Shown in pieces: positions 50,990-62,016 of a DNA stretch of 64,000 bases. The stretch spans positions 26,198 through 90,197 of the forward strand of contig CAISDL010000045.1 in assembly GCA_903884065.1 (NCBI GenBank), given 5' to 3'. A program made the position numbers and the translations under genes. How positions within the stretch are numbered: the first letter of the stretch is position 1; every line of letters begins with the position of its first letter. The notes under the pieces are model-generated. The model had not been told where the DNA came from and ran no database searches. It saw only the letters and a program-made list of their open reading frames with translations. Origin of the DNA: an uncultured Actinomycetes bacterium. GTDB taxonomy: Bacteria > Actinomycetota > Actinomycetes > Mycobacteriales > Mycobacteriaceae.

Positions 50990-51889
50990 TCAACGGTCCT
51001 TGAGGCGACCCAGCGCGCGGCGGCGGGCGTCGTTGTAGCGGTCGGCGTCGAAGAACTCGATCTCCCAGTTGTCCTTGAGCATGTGCAGTTTCGGCTGCAC
51101 TTTGTCGATCTGTCGCTCCAGGGCCAGGACGTCGGCCACCGTCCGGCCGGTCAGCGAGTCCAGTTGGCTCCATGTCGGCGGCAGCAGCAGCGCGCGGCCC
51201 TCGGCGAAATCCTCGATGGCCGCCTCCGGTTGGGCCCAGTCGGCGTGGTCGGACTCGGTGTTCTCGCCGTCGGCGCGCTGGCCCTGCGGTAGTGCGCCGA
51301 CGAAGAAATAGGTGTCGTAGCGGCGGGTGCGTTCTTCCTCCGGGGTGACCCAGTTCGACCACGGCCGCAACAGGTCGGCCCGCAGCACCAGTTTCTCGGC
51401 GCGCAGGAAGTCGCCGAAGGACAGGCTGCGATCCTCCAGGGCGGCGCGCTGGTCGCGGTAGACCGAAGCGTCGCGGACGATGCCGTCGGGGTCGTCGGCC
51501 GTCCCGGCGAACAGCACCCCGGACTCCTCGAACGTCTCCCGGGCGGCGGCACACACCAATGCCTCGGCCAGATCGGCCTCGATACCGAAACGTGTTGCCC
51601 ACCAATCGGGTTCGGGTCCGAACCAGGCATTGTTGCGGGACAGGTCGGCGTCACGGTCCCGGTCGTCGACGCCACCGCCGGGGAACACCGTCATACCGGC
51701 GGCGAACTCCATGGCGGCGTGGCGGCGCATCAGGAACACCTCGATTCCGGCGCAATCGACTGGCTGCCGAGCCGACGATGCCGGCGCCCCCGGCGCCGGA
51801 GGAGGAGCGAGGCGATCGACGACAGCATCGCGCACCAGCATCACGGTGGCCGCCGGCCGCACGGCCAGCGGTTCAGGCTTGTCGGTCAT
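50990..51889 (-). CDS. NUDIX hydrolase (Rv3040c-like)
   Basis: [19 protein letters not shown]...[15 protein letters not shown]. Confidence 0.92.
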   Translation of the reverse strand: MTDKPEPLAVRPAATVMLVRDAVVDRLAPPPAPGAPASSARQPVDCAGIEVFLMRRHAAMEFAAGMTVFPGGGVDDRDRDADLSRNNAWFGPEPDWWATRFGIEADLAEALVCAAARETFEESGVLFAGTADDPDGIVRDASVYRDQRAALEDRSLSFGDFLRAEKLVLRADLLRPWSNWVTPEEERTRRYDTYFFVGALPQGQRADGENTESDHADWAQPEAAIEDFAEGRALLLPPTWSQLDSLTGRTVADVLALERQIDKVQPKLHMLKDNWEIEFFDADRYNDARRRALGRLKDR

Positions 51890-52731
51890 GCGCGCCTCCG
51901 GTGGGCCGCCGCACTACGGGCGCGGCGGGCGAAATAACGGCCGTCGATGGTGTCCACGGCGATGGACTGACGGAAGGCCTCCGACAGGGTCTCCGCCGTC
52001 AGCACATCGGCCAGCAGACCCGCGGCGACCACCTCGCCCTCGGAGAGCACCAGGCAGTGGCTGAACCCAGGCGGGATCTCCTCGACGTGATGGGTGACCA
52101 GCACCAGCGCCGGCGAATCCGGGTCGGCGGCAAGGTCGGCCAGCCGGGCGACCAATTCCTCGCGGCCACCGAGGTCCAGGCCGGCGGCGGGCTCGTCGAG
52201 CAGCAGCAGTTCCGGGTCGGTCATCAGCGCCCGGGCGATCAGCACCCGCTTGCGTTCGCCCTCGGACAGCGTGCCGTAGACCCGGTCGGCGAGGTGTTCG
52301 GCGCCCACGCTCTCCAGGGTGTCCAATGCGCGGATCTCGTCCACGTCGTCGTAGGTCTCCCGCCAGCGGCCCAGCACCGCGTACCCGGCGGACACCACCA
52401 GGTCGCGCACCACTTCATCGTCCGGGATCCGTTGTGCGAGAGCCGAACTGCTCAATCCGACCCGCTGGCGAAGTTCACTCATGTCGACCTGGCCCAACCG
52501 CTCCCCCAGCACGGTCGCCGTCCCGCTGGACGGGAACTCCATCGCGGCCGCGATGCGCAGCAGCGAGGTCTTGCCGGCGCCGTTGGGGCCGATGATCACC
52601 CAGCGTTCGTCGAGCTCCACCTGCCAGTCGACCGGGCCCACCAGCAACCGGCCGTCCCGGCTGAGAGTGACGCCGCGAAAGTCGATCAGCAGGTCACCAT
52701 TGACATGGTCAGAGGCCGAATCGCCGGTCAC
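51886..52731 (-). CDS. ABC transporter ATP-binding protein (Rv3041c-like)
   Basis: Walker A IIGPNGAGKTSLL; signature YGTLSEGERKRVLIARAL; Walker B LLLLDEPAAGLD; GTG start. Confidence 0.92.
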   Translation of the reverse strand: MTGDSASDHVNGDLLIDFRGVTLSRDGRLLVGPVDWQVELDERWVIIGPNGAGKTSLLRIAAAMEFPSSGTATVLGERLGQVDMSELRQRVGLSSSALAQRIPDDEVVRDLVVSAGYAVLGRWRETYDDVDEIRALDTLESVGAEHLADRVYGTLSEGERKRVLIARALMTDPELLLLDEPAAGLDLGGREELVARLADLAADPDSPALVLVTHHVEEIPPGFSHCLVLSEGEVVAAGLLADVLTAETLSEAFRQSIAVDTIDGRYFARRARSAAAHRRRA

Positions 52732-52764
52732 CGCACCATCGTGCCGTATGCGTACTGTGGGTCG

Positions 52765-53430
52765 GTGCCCGGTACCCGTTTGGCGACGCCGCTGCGCCGC
52801 TGGCTGACTCTGTTCGCCGGATGCGTCACGGTGGCGGTGGCGAGCATGCTCGTCGTGGACCGTCCGGTCGCCTCCTACATGAGCGAGCACACCCGCCCGC
52901 TCGGCCTGCTGCGCTGGACGGTGGAGTTGCACCGGTGGGCCGACGAGGCGGCGCTGGTGATCATCGTGGCCTGCGCCCTGCTGGCCACTGCCGCACCCCG
53001 GCGCCGGCCGTCGCGGTTGACGGCGACGCTGTTCCTGACGGCCTGCTCGGTGATCGTGACCCGGGCCATCAAGGACCAGCTGCAGCTGGTGTTCGGCCGG
53101 ACCTGGCCGGAGACCTGGGTCGACGACAACCCATCGTTCATCCGTGACCGCGTGTTCCGGTTCGACTTCTTCCGCGGCGGCGAGGCCTATTCGTCCTTCC
53201 CGTCGGGAACCACCGCGACGATCACGGCGATGTTCGCGGTGCTGTGGTGGTGGTATCCGCGCGGCCGGATCCTCTACGCAACGGTGATCGGCCTGGTGGC
53301 GGCGACGCTGATCACCAGCGACTTCCATTTCGTCAGCGACATCGTCGCCGGCGGGTTCATCGGCATGTCGGCGGGCTGGTTCGCCATCCAGATGTGGCAG
53401 GCGTGGGGGCCGGCCGACCCGGCCGGCTGA
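52765..53430 (+). CDS. PAP2-family membrane phosphatase
   Basis: Multi-TM; KDQLQLVFGRTWP; YSSFPSGTTATITA; SDFHFVSDIVAGG. Confidence 0.88.
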   Translation: MPGTRLATPLRRWLTLFAGCVTVAVASMLVVDRPVASYMSEHTRPLGLLRWTVELHRWADEAALVIIVACALLATAAPRRRPSRLTATLFLTACSVIVTRAIKDQLQLVFGRTWPETWVDDNPSFIRDRVFRFDFFRGGEAYSSFPSGTTATITAMFAVLWWWYPRGRILYATVIGLVAATLITSDFHFVSDIVAGGFIGMSAGWFAIQMWQAWGPADPAG

Positions 53431-53443
53431 GAGTTCGACGTCC

Positions 53444-54706
<1,263 letters not shown>

Positions 54707-56530
54707 CTAGACGTCGCCGTCCGCGTCGATCGTCTTGGCGCGGTTCTTCGCATTCTGGCCGCGCTTGGCGGTCTCGAACTCGGCCTTCTTCGATGCGTCG
54801 AAGCCGACCGCCGACGCCACCGGACGCTTTTCGGAGCGGTGCGAACGGCCGACGTGGGCCTCACTACGCATCCGGTCGACCATGTGCGGGTAGTGCAGTT
54901 CGAAGGCCGGGCGCTCGGAGCGGATCGGGGGCAGTTCGGTGAAGTTGTGCCGCGGGGGCGGGCACGAGGTGGCCCACTCCAGGGAGTTGCCGTGGCCCCA
55001 CGGGTCGTCGACGGTGACGACCTCGCCGTACCGCCAGCTCTTGAAGACGTTCCAGAAGAACGGCAGCATCGAGACGCCCAGGATGGCCGCACCGGCCGAC
55101 GAAATGATGTTCAGGGTGGTGAAGCCGTCGGTCGGCAGGTAATCGGCGTAGCGGCGCGGCATGCCCTCGTCGCCGAGCCAGTGCTGCACGAGGAAGGTGA
55201 GGTTGAAGCCGACCATCGTCAGCCAGAAGTGCAGTTTGGCCAGCCGCTCGTCAAGCAGACGCCCGGTCATCTTCGGGAACCAGAAGTACACGCCGGCGTA
55301 GGTGGCGAACACGATCACGCCGAACAGCACGTAGTGGAAGTGCGCGATCACGAAGTAGCTGTCGGAGACGTGGAAGTCCAGCGGCGGGCTGGCCAGCAGC
55401 ACGCCGGAGAGGCCACCGCACAGGAAGGTCACCAGGAACCCGAAGGCGAACAGCATGGGCGACTCGAAGGTCAGCTTGCCCTTCCACATCGTGCCGATCC
55501 AGTTGAAGAACTTGATGCCGGTGGGAACCGCGATCAGGAACGTCATGAAGGAGAAGAAGGGCAGCAGGACCGCGCCGGTGACGTACATGTGGTGGGCCCA
55601 GACCGCCATGGACAGCGCCGCGATGCTGATCGTGGCGTAGACCAGGGTGGAGTAGCCGAAGATCGGCTTGCGCGAGAACACCGGGAAGATCTCCGAGACG
55701 ATGCCGAAGAACGGCAGCGCCAGCACGTAGACCTCCGGGTGGCCGAAGTACCAGAACAGGTGCTGGAACAGCGTCACGCCACCGTTGGCGGGGTCGTAGA
55801 TATGGGCGCCGAGACGACGGTCGGCGGCCAGGCCGAACGCGGCCGCGGTCAGCAGCGGGAAGATCAGGATGACCAGGATGCTGGTGATGAAGATGTTCCA
55901 GGTGAAGATCGGCATCCGGAACATGGTCATACCGGGGCAGCGCATGCAGACGACGGTGGTGATCATGTTCACCGCGCCGAGGATGGTTCCCAGGCCGCCG
56001 ACGGCGACACCGAGGATCCAGAGGTCGGCGCCGGCACCGGGTGAGTGAACCGCGTCGGAGAGCGGAACGTAGACCGTCCAGCCGAAGTCGGCGGCACCGC
56101 CGGGGGTGATGAAGCCGGCGAGGGCGATGACCGCGCCGAAGATGAACAGCCACAGCGACAGTGCGTTGAGGCGTGGGAAGGCAACGTCGGGGGCGCCGAT
56201 CTGCAGCGGCATCACCAGGTTGGCGAACCCGAACACCACCGGGGTGGCGTAGAACAGCAGCATCGCGGTGCCGTGCATGGTGAACAGCTGGTTGTACTGC
56301 TCATTGGACAGGAACTGCAGGCCCGGAATCGTCAGCTCGGCGCGGATGAACAGCGCCATCAGGCCGGCGAGGGCGAAGAAGGTGAAACAGGCGATCACGT
56401 ACATGACGCCGATCAGCTTGTGATCGGTGGTGGTGATGGCCTTGTAGATGAGGTTGCCCTTGGGCCCCATCGCGGGCGGGGCCGGGCGACGGGCCTCTAG
56501 TTCCCCACGGGCTGGCACTACGGCTGTCAC
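54707..56530 (-). CDS. ctaD: cytochrome c oxidase subunit I
   Basis: [68 protein letters not shown]. Confidence 0.98.
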   Translation of the reverse strand: MTAVVPARGELEARRPAPPAMGPKGNLIYKAITTTDHKLIGVMYVIACFTFFALAGLMALFIRAELTIPGLQFLSNEQYNQLFTMHGTAMLLFYATPVVFGFANLVMPLQIGAPDVAFPRLNALSLWLFIFGAVIALAGFITPGGAADFGWTVYVPLSDAVHSPGAGADLWILGVAVGGLGTILGAVNMITTVVCMRCPGMTMFRMPIFTWNIFITSILVILIFPLLTAAAFGLAADRRLGAHIYDPANGGVTLFQHLFWYFGHPEVYVLALPFFGIVSEIFPVFSRKPIFGYSTLVYATISIAALSMAVWAHHMYVTGAVLLPFFSFMTFLIAVPTGIKFFNWIGTMWKGKLTFESPMLFAFGFLVTFLCGGLSGVLLASPPLDFHVSDSYFVIAHFHYVLFGVIVFATYAGVYFWFPKMTGRLLDERLAKLHFWLTMVGFNLTFLVQHWLGDEGMPRRYADYLPTDGFTTLNIISSAGAAILGVSMLPFFWNVFKSWRYGEVVTVDDPWGHGNSLEWATSCPPPRHNFTELPPIRSERPAFELHYPHMVDRMRSEAHVGRSHRSEKRPVASAVGFDASKKAEFETAKRGQNAKNRAKTIDADGDV

Positions 56531-56712
56531 GAAATCCTCCAACCATCAAAGGGAACGCATCCCAAAGAATCCTACGGCGAATAGTAGCCCCAAACCGGCC
56601 CCGACGGGCGGCCGGTCCTACATTCTGTCGTATTTCGCGCCGGACCCCTGCCCGGGCACCGATGAAGGCCAGGTCACATGGTGTTTGCGGGCGCGGATGT
56701 TACCGTCGCGTC

Positions 56713-57792
56713 GTGCCTTTCCGCGCCCCGTTTTCCGGCCTTTCCGTCGCGGTGGCCGCGGCGCTGACGCTAAGCGGCTGCTCGGGATCCGGGCCTTCCA
56801 CCGAAACCGCTCCGACCAGCGCCGTTGTCACCAGCACCACCAAGATCGCCTCGGCCGGCGTGCTCGGCAACGCGCGCCGACCCGACGAGTCGTGCGCCCC
56901 CGAGGCCGCGCCCCTGGACGGACCGCCGCCGGGACCGATTCGCCATGCCGCCGGAGAGACCCCGGTGCGGCCCGATCCGATGCGCATCGTGGTGCTGGCC
57001 GGCGACGAACTCGATGCCTTGTGCGCCCTGGGCCTGCAGTCGCGCATCGTGGCCGCCGCACTGCCCGACGGATCCGAGGCTCAGCCGTCGTATCTGGGGA
57101 CGGTGGTGCACGACGTCCCTGCCGCCGGCACCCGCAGCGCGCCGGATCTGGGCGCGATCGCAGCGGCCAAACCCGACCTGATCCTGGGCTCGCAGGCACT
57201 GACCCCGGACGCCTACGGGGCGTTGACGGCGATCGCGCCGACGGTGTTCAGTGCCGCGCCGGAGGCGATCTGGCAGGCCAACCTCCGGATGGTCGGCGCG
57301 GCCACCGGCCGGTTGCGGGCCGCCGACGATCTGGTCGCCGCCTTCGCCGAGCGGGCCAGGGACGCCGGTGCGGCCAATGACGCCACCCATTTCCAGGCTT
57401 CGGTGGTACAGCTGACCGAGTCGACACTGCGGGTGTGGGGCGTCGATTCGTTCCCGGGCAGCGTCCTGGCCGCCGTCGGCGTGGATCGCCCTGCCGCGCA
57501 ACGGTTTACCGATAAGCCGTACCTCGAGATTCCGATCAGCGACACCGACCTCGAGCAATCCCCCGACCTTTCGGCCGCCGACGGCGACATCGTGTACATG
57601 TCGTTCGCCTCGCCGGCGGCCAGGGACCGTGCGGTCACCCTGCTCGAGAGCGCTGCCTGGCGCGCGCTGTCCGCCAACCGCGACAACCGGGTCTTCGTGG
57701 TGAACAACGAGGTGTGGCAGACCGGCCAGGGATTGATCGCCGCGCGCGGGATCGTCGACGATCTGCGCTGGCTCAACGCCCCGATCAACTAG
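56713..57792 (+). CDS. fecB: iron-siderophore-type periplasmic binding lipoprotein (FecB-like)
   Basis: Lipobox ALTLSGC; RIVVLAGDELDALCALGLQSRIVAAALPDG; GAIAAAKPDLILGS; synteny ctaD-fecB-adhC. Confidence 0.9.
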   Translation: MPFRAPFSGLSVAVAAALTLSGCSGSGPSTETAPTSAVVTSTTKIASAGVLGNARRPDESCAPEAAPLDGPPPGPIRHAAGETPVRPDPMRIVVLAGDELDALCALGLQSRIVAAALPDGSEAQPSYLGTVVHDVPAAGTRSAPDLGAIAAAKPDLILGSQALTPDAYGALTAIAPTVFSAAPEAIWQANLRMVGAATGRLRAADDLVAAFAERARDAGAANDATHFQASVVQLTESTLRVWGVDSFPGSVLAAVGVDRPAAQRFTDKPYLEIPISDTDLEQSPDLSAADGDIVYMSFASPAARDRAVTLLESAAWRALSANRDNRVFVVNNEVWQTGQGLIAARGIVDDLRWLNAPIN

Positions 57793-57816
57793 GCAACGGG
57801 GTGGCGGAGATGCATC

Positions 57817-58206
57817 TCAGCGGCCCGGCGTGGCGCCGATAAGGCCCATCGCGTAGAGGAAAACGAACAGATTGATCAGGGCCATGAACAAGGCGGGCAG
57901 AGCCTCCACCAGGGTGGATCCTGCGCGATAGCGGACGCCGACGCCGAGGATCATCAGCAGGCACAAGCCGCCCGAAGCGGCGACGACCAGTGGCGGTATG
58001 AAGTAGCCGAGCATGAGGCCGAGTGCCCCGAGGACCTCCAGCACGCCGGTGACTCTCCGGAATCGAATCAGCCCGAATTTCTCGAACTCTCCCACCATCG
58101 CGTCGGAGACGAGGACACTGATCCCGTAGTAGAAGAACAACCCCATCGACAAAGCTCTGAGCAACTGGTAACTCAGATCCATGCTGGCGCAGTTCCGATC
58201 ACTCAT
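57817..58206 (-). CDS. DoxX-like small membrane protein
   Basis: Four predicted TM stretches; RVTGVLEVLGALGLMLGYFIPPLVVAASGGLCLLMILGVGVRYRAG. Confidence 0.75.
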   Translation of the reverse strand: MSDRNCASMDLSYQLLRALSMGLFFYYGISVLVSDAMVGEFEKFGLIRFRRVTGVLEVLGALGLMLGYFIPPLVVAASGGLCLLMILGVGVRYRAGSTLVEALPALFMALINLFVFLYAMGLIGATPGR

Positions 58207-58244
58207 CGTTCATCAGCGCAGCGCACCTCAGCTGAAGGCACCAC

Positions 58245-58616
58245 ATGTCATCGTTCGTGATTTCTACCATTCTCCAAGTCGCTGTTGCGCTTGGGTTGCT
58301 TAACGTTTGGCTGGTGCGCGCCCAGAACTCGACCGCATACCGTGGCGGTTCGGCGCAGTCGCTGAAGGAGGAGTTCGCCGCGTACGGACTTCCTGATTGG
58401 ACCTACTATGCGGTCGGGTTCCTCAAGGTCGTCTCGGCGATAGTGCTGATCATCGGCATCTGGGTTCCGGAACTGATCCGGCCGCCGGCCATCATCGTCG
58501 CAGTCTTGATGATCGGGGCATTGGCGATGCACGCCAAGGTCAAAGACCCGCTGACGAAATCAGTACCGGCACTGGTGGTGCTGCTGATGGTCGTCGCGAT
58601 CATTCTGCTGCAGTAA
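58245..58616 (+). CDS. DoxX-like small membrane protein
   Basis: [48 protein letters not shown]. Confidence 0.75.
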   Translation: MSSFVISTILQVAVALGLLNVWLVRAQNSTAYRGGSAQSLKEEFAAYGLPDWTYYAVGFLKVVSAIVLIIGIWVPELIRPPAIIVAVLMIGALAMHAKVKDPLTKSVPALVVLLMVVAIILLQ

Positions 58617-58713
58617 CCCATCCAGTCCCCCGCGACTCGGTCCCACACGACCTCACACAGTTCAGTACCGTGATCAGCCGGGTGCTGACCGCAATCGAAG
58701 GATGCAAGAAAAC

Positions 58714-59766
58714 ATGAGAACTGTTCACGCCTACGCCGCCACCTCTGCGACCGGGCCGCTGACCAAGACCACCATCACCCGCCGCGACGTCGGGCCGCAC
58801 GACGTGCGGTTCGACATTCATTTCGCCGGGATCTGCCACTCCGACATCCACACCGTGCGCGCGGAGTGGGGGCAGCCCAGTTACCCGGTGGTGCCCGGCC
58901 ACGAGATCGCCGGCGTGGTGACCGAAATCGGTTCGGACGTCACGAAATACACGGTCGGCGACCGGGTCGGCGTGGGCTGCTTCGTCGACTCCTGCCGCGA
59001 ATGCGCCAATTGCGAGGCCGGCCTGCAGCAGTACTGCACCGGCAGCGGCATGGTCGGCACCTATAACGCGGTCGGCAAGGACGGCGAGCCGACCCAGGGC
59101 GGCTACAGCGGCAGCATCGTCGTCGACGAGAACTACGTGCTGCGCATCCCCGAGGGAGTGCCTCTGGACGCCGCCGCCCCCCTGCTGTGCGCGGGCATCA
59201 CCACCTACTCGCCGCTGCGGCACTGGAAGGTCGGACCGGGCAGCAGGGTGGGGGTGATCGGCCTGGGCGGGCTCGGCCACATGGCCGTCAAACTCGGCGC
59301 CGCGATGGGTGCCGAGGTGACCGTGCTGTCGCAGTCGCTGAAGAAGATGGAGGACGGACTTCGGCTGGGCGCCAAGCACTACTACGCCACCGACGACCGT
59401 GCCGTGTTCAAGCAACTGCGCAACTCCTTCGACATCATCCTCAACACCGTTTCTGCCGACCTCAACCTCGGCAACTATCTCGAATTGATCGACCGCGACG
59501 GGGTTTTCGTCGAACTCGGCGCACCGGAGAACCCCCTGGTGGTCCCGTCGTTCGCGATCATCGGGATGCGCCGCGCGATCTCGGGCTCCATGATCGGCGG
59601 CATCCCGGAGACCCAGGAGATGCTGGACTTCTGCGCCGAGCACGAGATCGCCTCGGAAATCGAGGTGATCTCACCGGACTACATCAATGAGGCCTACGAG
59701 CGGGTGATCGCCAGCGACGTCCGGTACCGGTTCGTCATCGACACCGAGTCACTGCGCGACGCGTAA
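58714..59766 (+). CDS. adhC: NAD(P)-dependent zinc alcohol dehydrogenase
   Basis: [79 protein letters not shown]. Confidence 0.96.
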   Translation: MRTVHAYAATSATGPLTKTTITRRDVGPHDVRFDIHFAGICHSDIHTVRAEWGQPSYPVVPGHEIAGVVTEIGSDVTKYTVGDRVGVGCFVDSCRECANCEAGLQQYCTGSGMVGTYNAVGKDGEPTQGGYSGSIVVDENYVLRIPEGVPLDAAAPLLCAGITTYSPLRHWKVGPGSRVGVIGLGGLGHMAVKLGAAMGAEVTVLSQSLKKMEDGLRLGAKHYYATDDRAVFKQLRNSFDIILNTVSADLNLGNYLELIDRDGVFVELGAPENPLVVPSFAIIGMRRAISGSMIGGIPETQEMLDFCAEHEIASEIEVISPDYINEAYERVIASDVRYRFVIDTESLRDA

Positions 59767-59770
59767 GCCC

Positions 59771-60097
59771 CTACTCCTCAGCGACGTCGAACGACTCCAG
59801 CGGCCAGCCGGCGGCTGCCAGCTTGGCGGCCACCCGTTGGACGTTCTCCGGGCCACCGTCGTGGTGGGTGACACCCTCGATGAACTGCTCGATCTCGTCG
59901 CGGTCGAGAACGCCGTCGGCCAACACCTCGTCCTCGTGAGCCGAGATCTCCCGCACCACTTCCTTGACCTGTTCCTCGGAGAGCGGGGTGTTGCGCAGCA
60001 GGGCGAGCAGCGGCACCCGATCCGGCCCCGGCACTCCTCCGGGGTACCCGGCGCGCAGCCAATTGATGACGGATCGGAACAGCGGCTTGTCGCTCAT
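59771..60097 (-). CDS. DUF3349 protein (Rv3046c-like)
   Basis: VINWLRAGYPGGVPGPDRVPLLALLRNTPLSEEQVKEVVREI; synteny. Confidence 0.85.
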   Translation of the reverse strand: MSDKPLFRSVINWLRAGYPGGVPGPDRVPLLALLRNTPLSEEQVKEVVREISAHEDEVLADGVLDRDEIEQFIEGVTHHDGGPENVQRVAAKLAAAGWPLESFDVAEE

Positions 60098-60213
60098 GGG
60101 CTCAGTGTGTCGCGGATCCGGGCTCCCCGCTAGCTAATTCACCGGGCGTTCATCGAGCGGGAACGACGCCGCCGGGGCCCGGTTTCCCAGCTCCCGGCGG
60201 CATCGGTGTGGTC

Positions 60214-62001
60214 TCAGCCGGCAGAGCGGTGCCGTCCCGACGATGCCGAAGCCTTGGGCGCATCGGAATTGTCCGAGGACGACGCCCTGCCGCGGTGCGG
60301 GGTCCGTGTGGTTGCCTGACCCGCCTCGGCAGCGGCCGCTGCGCGCCGGGTCGCGACCGGCGCGGGCTCATCGACCGGAACCGACACGACCGGATCGGGA
60401 TCAGCCACCGGGGCCGCCGCCGGTTCGGGCGCGGAGACGGCGACCTGCGGCACCGCCACGGGCTCCGCCGGCGCCGGTGCCGCCACCGGAGACGCTGCGG
60501 CAGCCGCCGCCGGAGTCGCCGTCGCCGCGGCCTTCGCCGCCGCCGGTGCCGCGGCGCCCGTCGAGTTCGGCACGACGATGCCCCAGAACGGCTTGGCCAA
60601 CTGGTCCTGCACGCCACCCACGAACGCGTTCCAGACGTCGCCGGGGACCGCCTTCTTCTCCTCCGGGGTCAGCGGTTGCACCGACCCGAACGGGATCTCC
60701 GTGCCGGCCGTGAGGAACGTGCGGTTGTAGGTGCCGCCCTCGGTCGGCGTCACCACATCGGGGTAGGCGATGTTGACCAGAATCTTCAGCGCCGGAGCGA
60801 GTGCATCAGCCGCCGGATTTCCCAGCAAGTAGGGGCTGTTGAACGACTTCAGCGCGGTGTTGATCAGGAACCCGGGCAACTCGAGTGGCGTCAGGATCGG
60901 CAGCGTGTTGGGCACGATCGTGGCGTAGTAAGCCTTGCCGACGCCACCCCAGAGGCTGTCCGGGAGCGTCCCGAGGATGGGAATCGGCATCTTGAGCAGT
61001 CCGGCGAGGTTGAGTCCGAGATCCGTCGCGGTGGCGGTGTTGCCCGCCGAGTCGGTGAGAACCACACCGCCCAATCCACCGGTGACCAGGTTCAGCGGCA
61101 ACGCGGCCCAGAACGAATTGGCCAGTGCCGTCAGATTGAACACCTCGGGGAAGTCCGCGGTCGGGTCATAGGCCCACGTGGCGTCGATGGTGGTGGTGTT
61201 GAGCAGGACTTTGCCGTCGGCGGAGGTGTACTTTCCGGCCGCCGGCATCGTCGAGTCCACCCGGAGTGCTTTAGCGATGTCCGGGAACCGACTGAGCAGA
61301 CCGCCGTTGGGCCGCACAGGATTCTGCAGGAATGCCAACCCCTGAGCGGTCACGGTGGGCTTCGCCTGCGTGGAGGTCGGTGACGCCTCGAACGGAAGGT
61401 AACCGGCCGGCGGCGTGCCGGTGGTGACGGCTTGAATCTGGGCTCGGTAGGCCTCCACCAGATTCAGCGTGGCCTCGCTCGTGCCAAGCATCAACGCATA
61501 CCGGCAGTTGCTGGCGTTGGCGTTGTTGGTGCACGTCGGTGCGGGGATGTTGGCAATCGTGTTGTAGAGCTTGGCCGCACCGTTGTTGACGGTGCTGGAG
61601 TTGTTGTTGATGTATTTGAGCAGCAGACTCAAACTGATCTCGACCGGGATCTGACCGGCCTGAGCGGCATCGATCACCGTGTCGATGTTGAGGTTCACGC
61701 TTTGCGGGGGCCCGGAGTTGTAGAGGCCGCCGACGCTGGTTCCGGGAAAGGCGTTACCCAGAGCGTTGATCACACCGGCGAGGGCACCGGCGGTATAAGT
61801 CGGGTCCCAGGTGATGTCGACCGGGCGGGCATTCGCCGCCGGCGCACCGGCCAACCCGAAGGCCATGGCCGCGGCAGCAGCCCCCGCCAGCGTCCCCGTC
61901 CCGGCCCGCCGCGCAGCGTTGCGACGCCTGGTCGCGCGATTCTCCGTGGAATCGATCATGGCTGTTGCTCCTTTGTCTTGAACTGAGGTCATGGGGTTCA
62001 T
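60214..62001 (-). CDS. exported protein of unknown function with Ala/Pro-rich C-terminal tail
   Basis: RRNAARRAGTGTLAGAAAAAMAFGLAGAPAANARPVDITWDPTYTAGALAGVINALGNAFPG; start could be 62001, 61992 or 61959. Confidence 0.7.
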   Translation of the reverse strand: MNPMTSVQDKGATAMIDSTENRATRRRNAARRAGTGTLAGAAAAAMAFGLAGAPAANARPVDITWDPTYTAGALAGVINALGNAFPGTSVGGLYNSGPPQSVNLNIDTVIDAAQAGQIPVEISLSLLLKYINNNSSTVNNGAAKLYNTIANIPAPTCTNNANASNCRYALMLGTSEATLNLVEAYRAQIQAVTTGTPPAGYLPFEASPTSTQAKPTVTAQGLAFLQNPVRPNGGLLSRFPDIAKALRVDSTMPAAGKYTSADGKVLLNTTTIDATWAYDPTADFPEVFNLTALANSFWAALPLNLVTGGLGGVVLTDSAGNTATATDLGLNLAGLLKMPIPILGTLPDSLWGGVGKAYYATIVPNTLPILTPLELPGFLINTALKSFNSPYLLGNPAADALAPALKILVNIAYPDVVTPTEGGTYNRTFLTAGTEIPFGSVQPLTPEEKKAVPGDVWNAFVGGVQDQLAKPFWGIVVPNSTGAAAPAAAKAAATATPAAAAAASPVAAPAPAEPVAVPQVAVSAPEPAAAPVADPDPVVSVPVDEPAPVATRRAAAAAEAGQATTRTPHRGRASSSDNSDAPKASASSGRHRSAG

Positions 62002-62016
62002 GAGGGTCGGGCCGGT

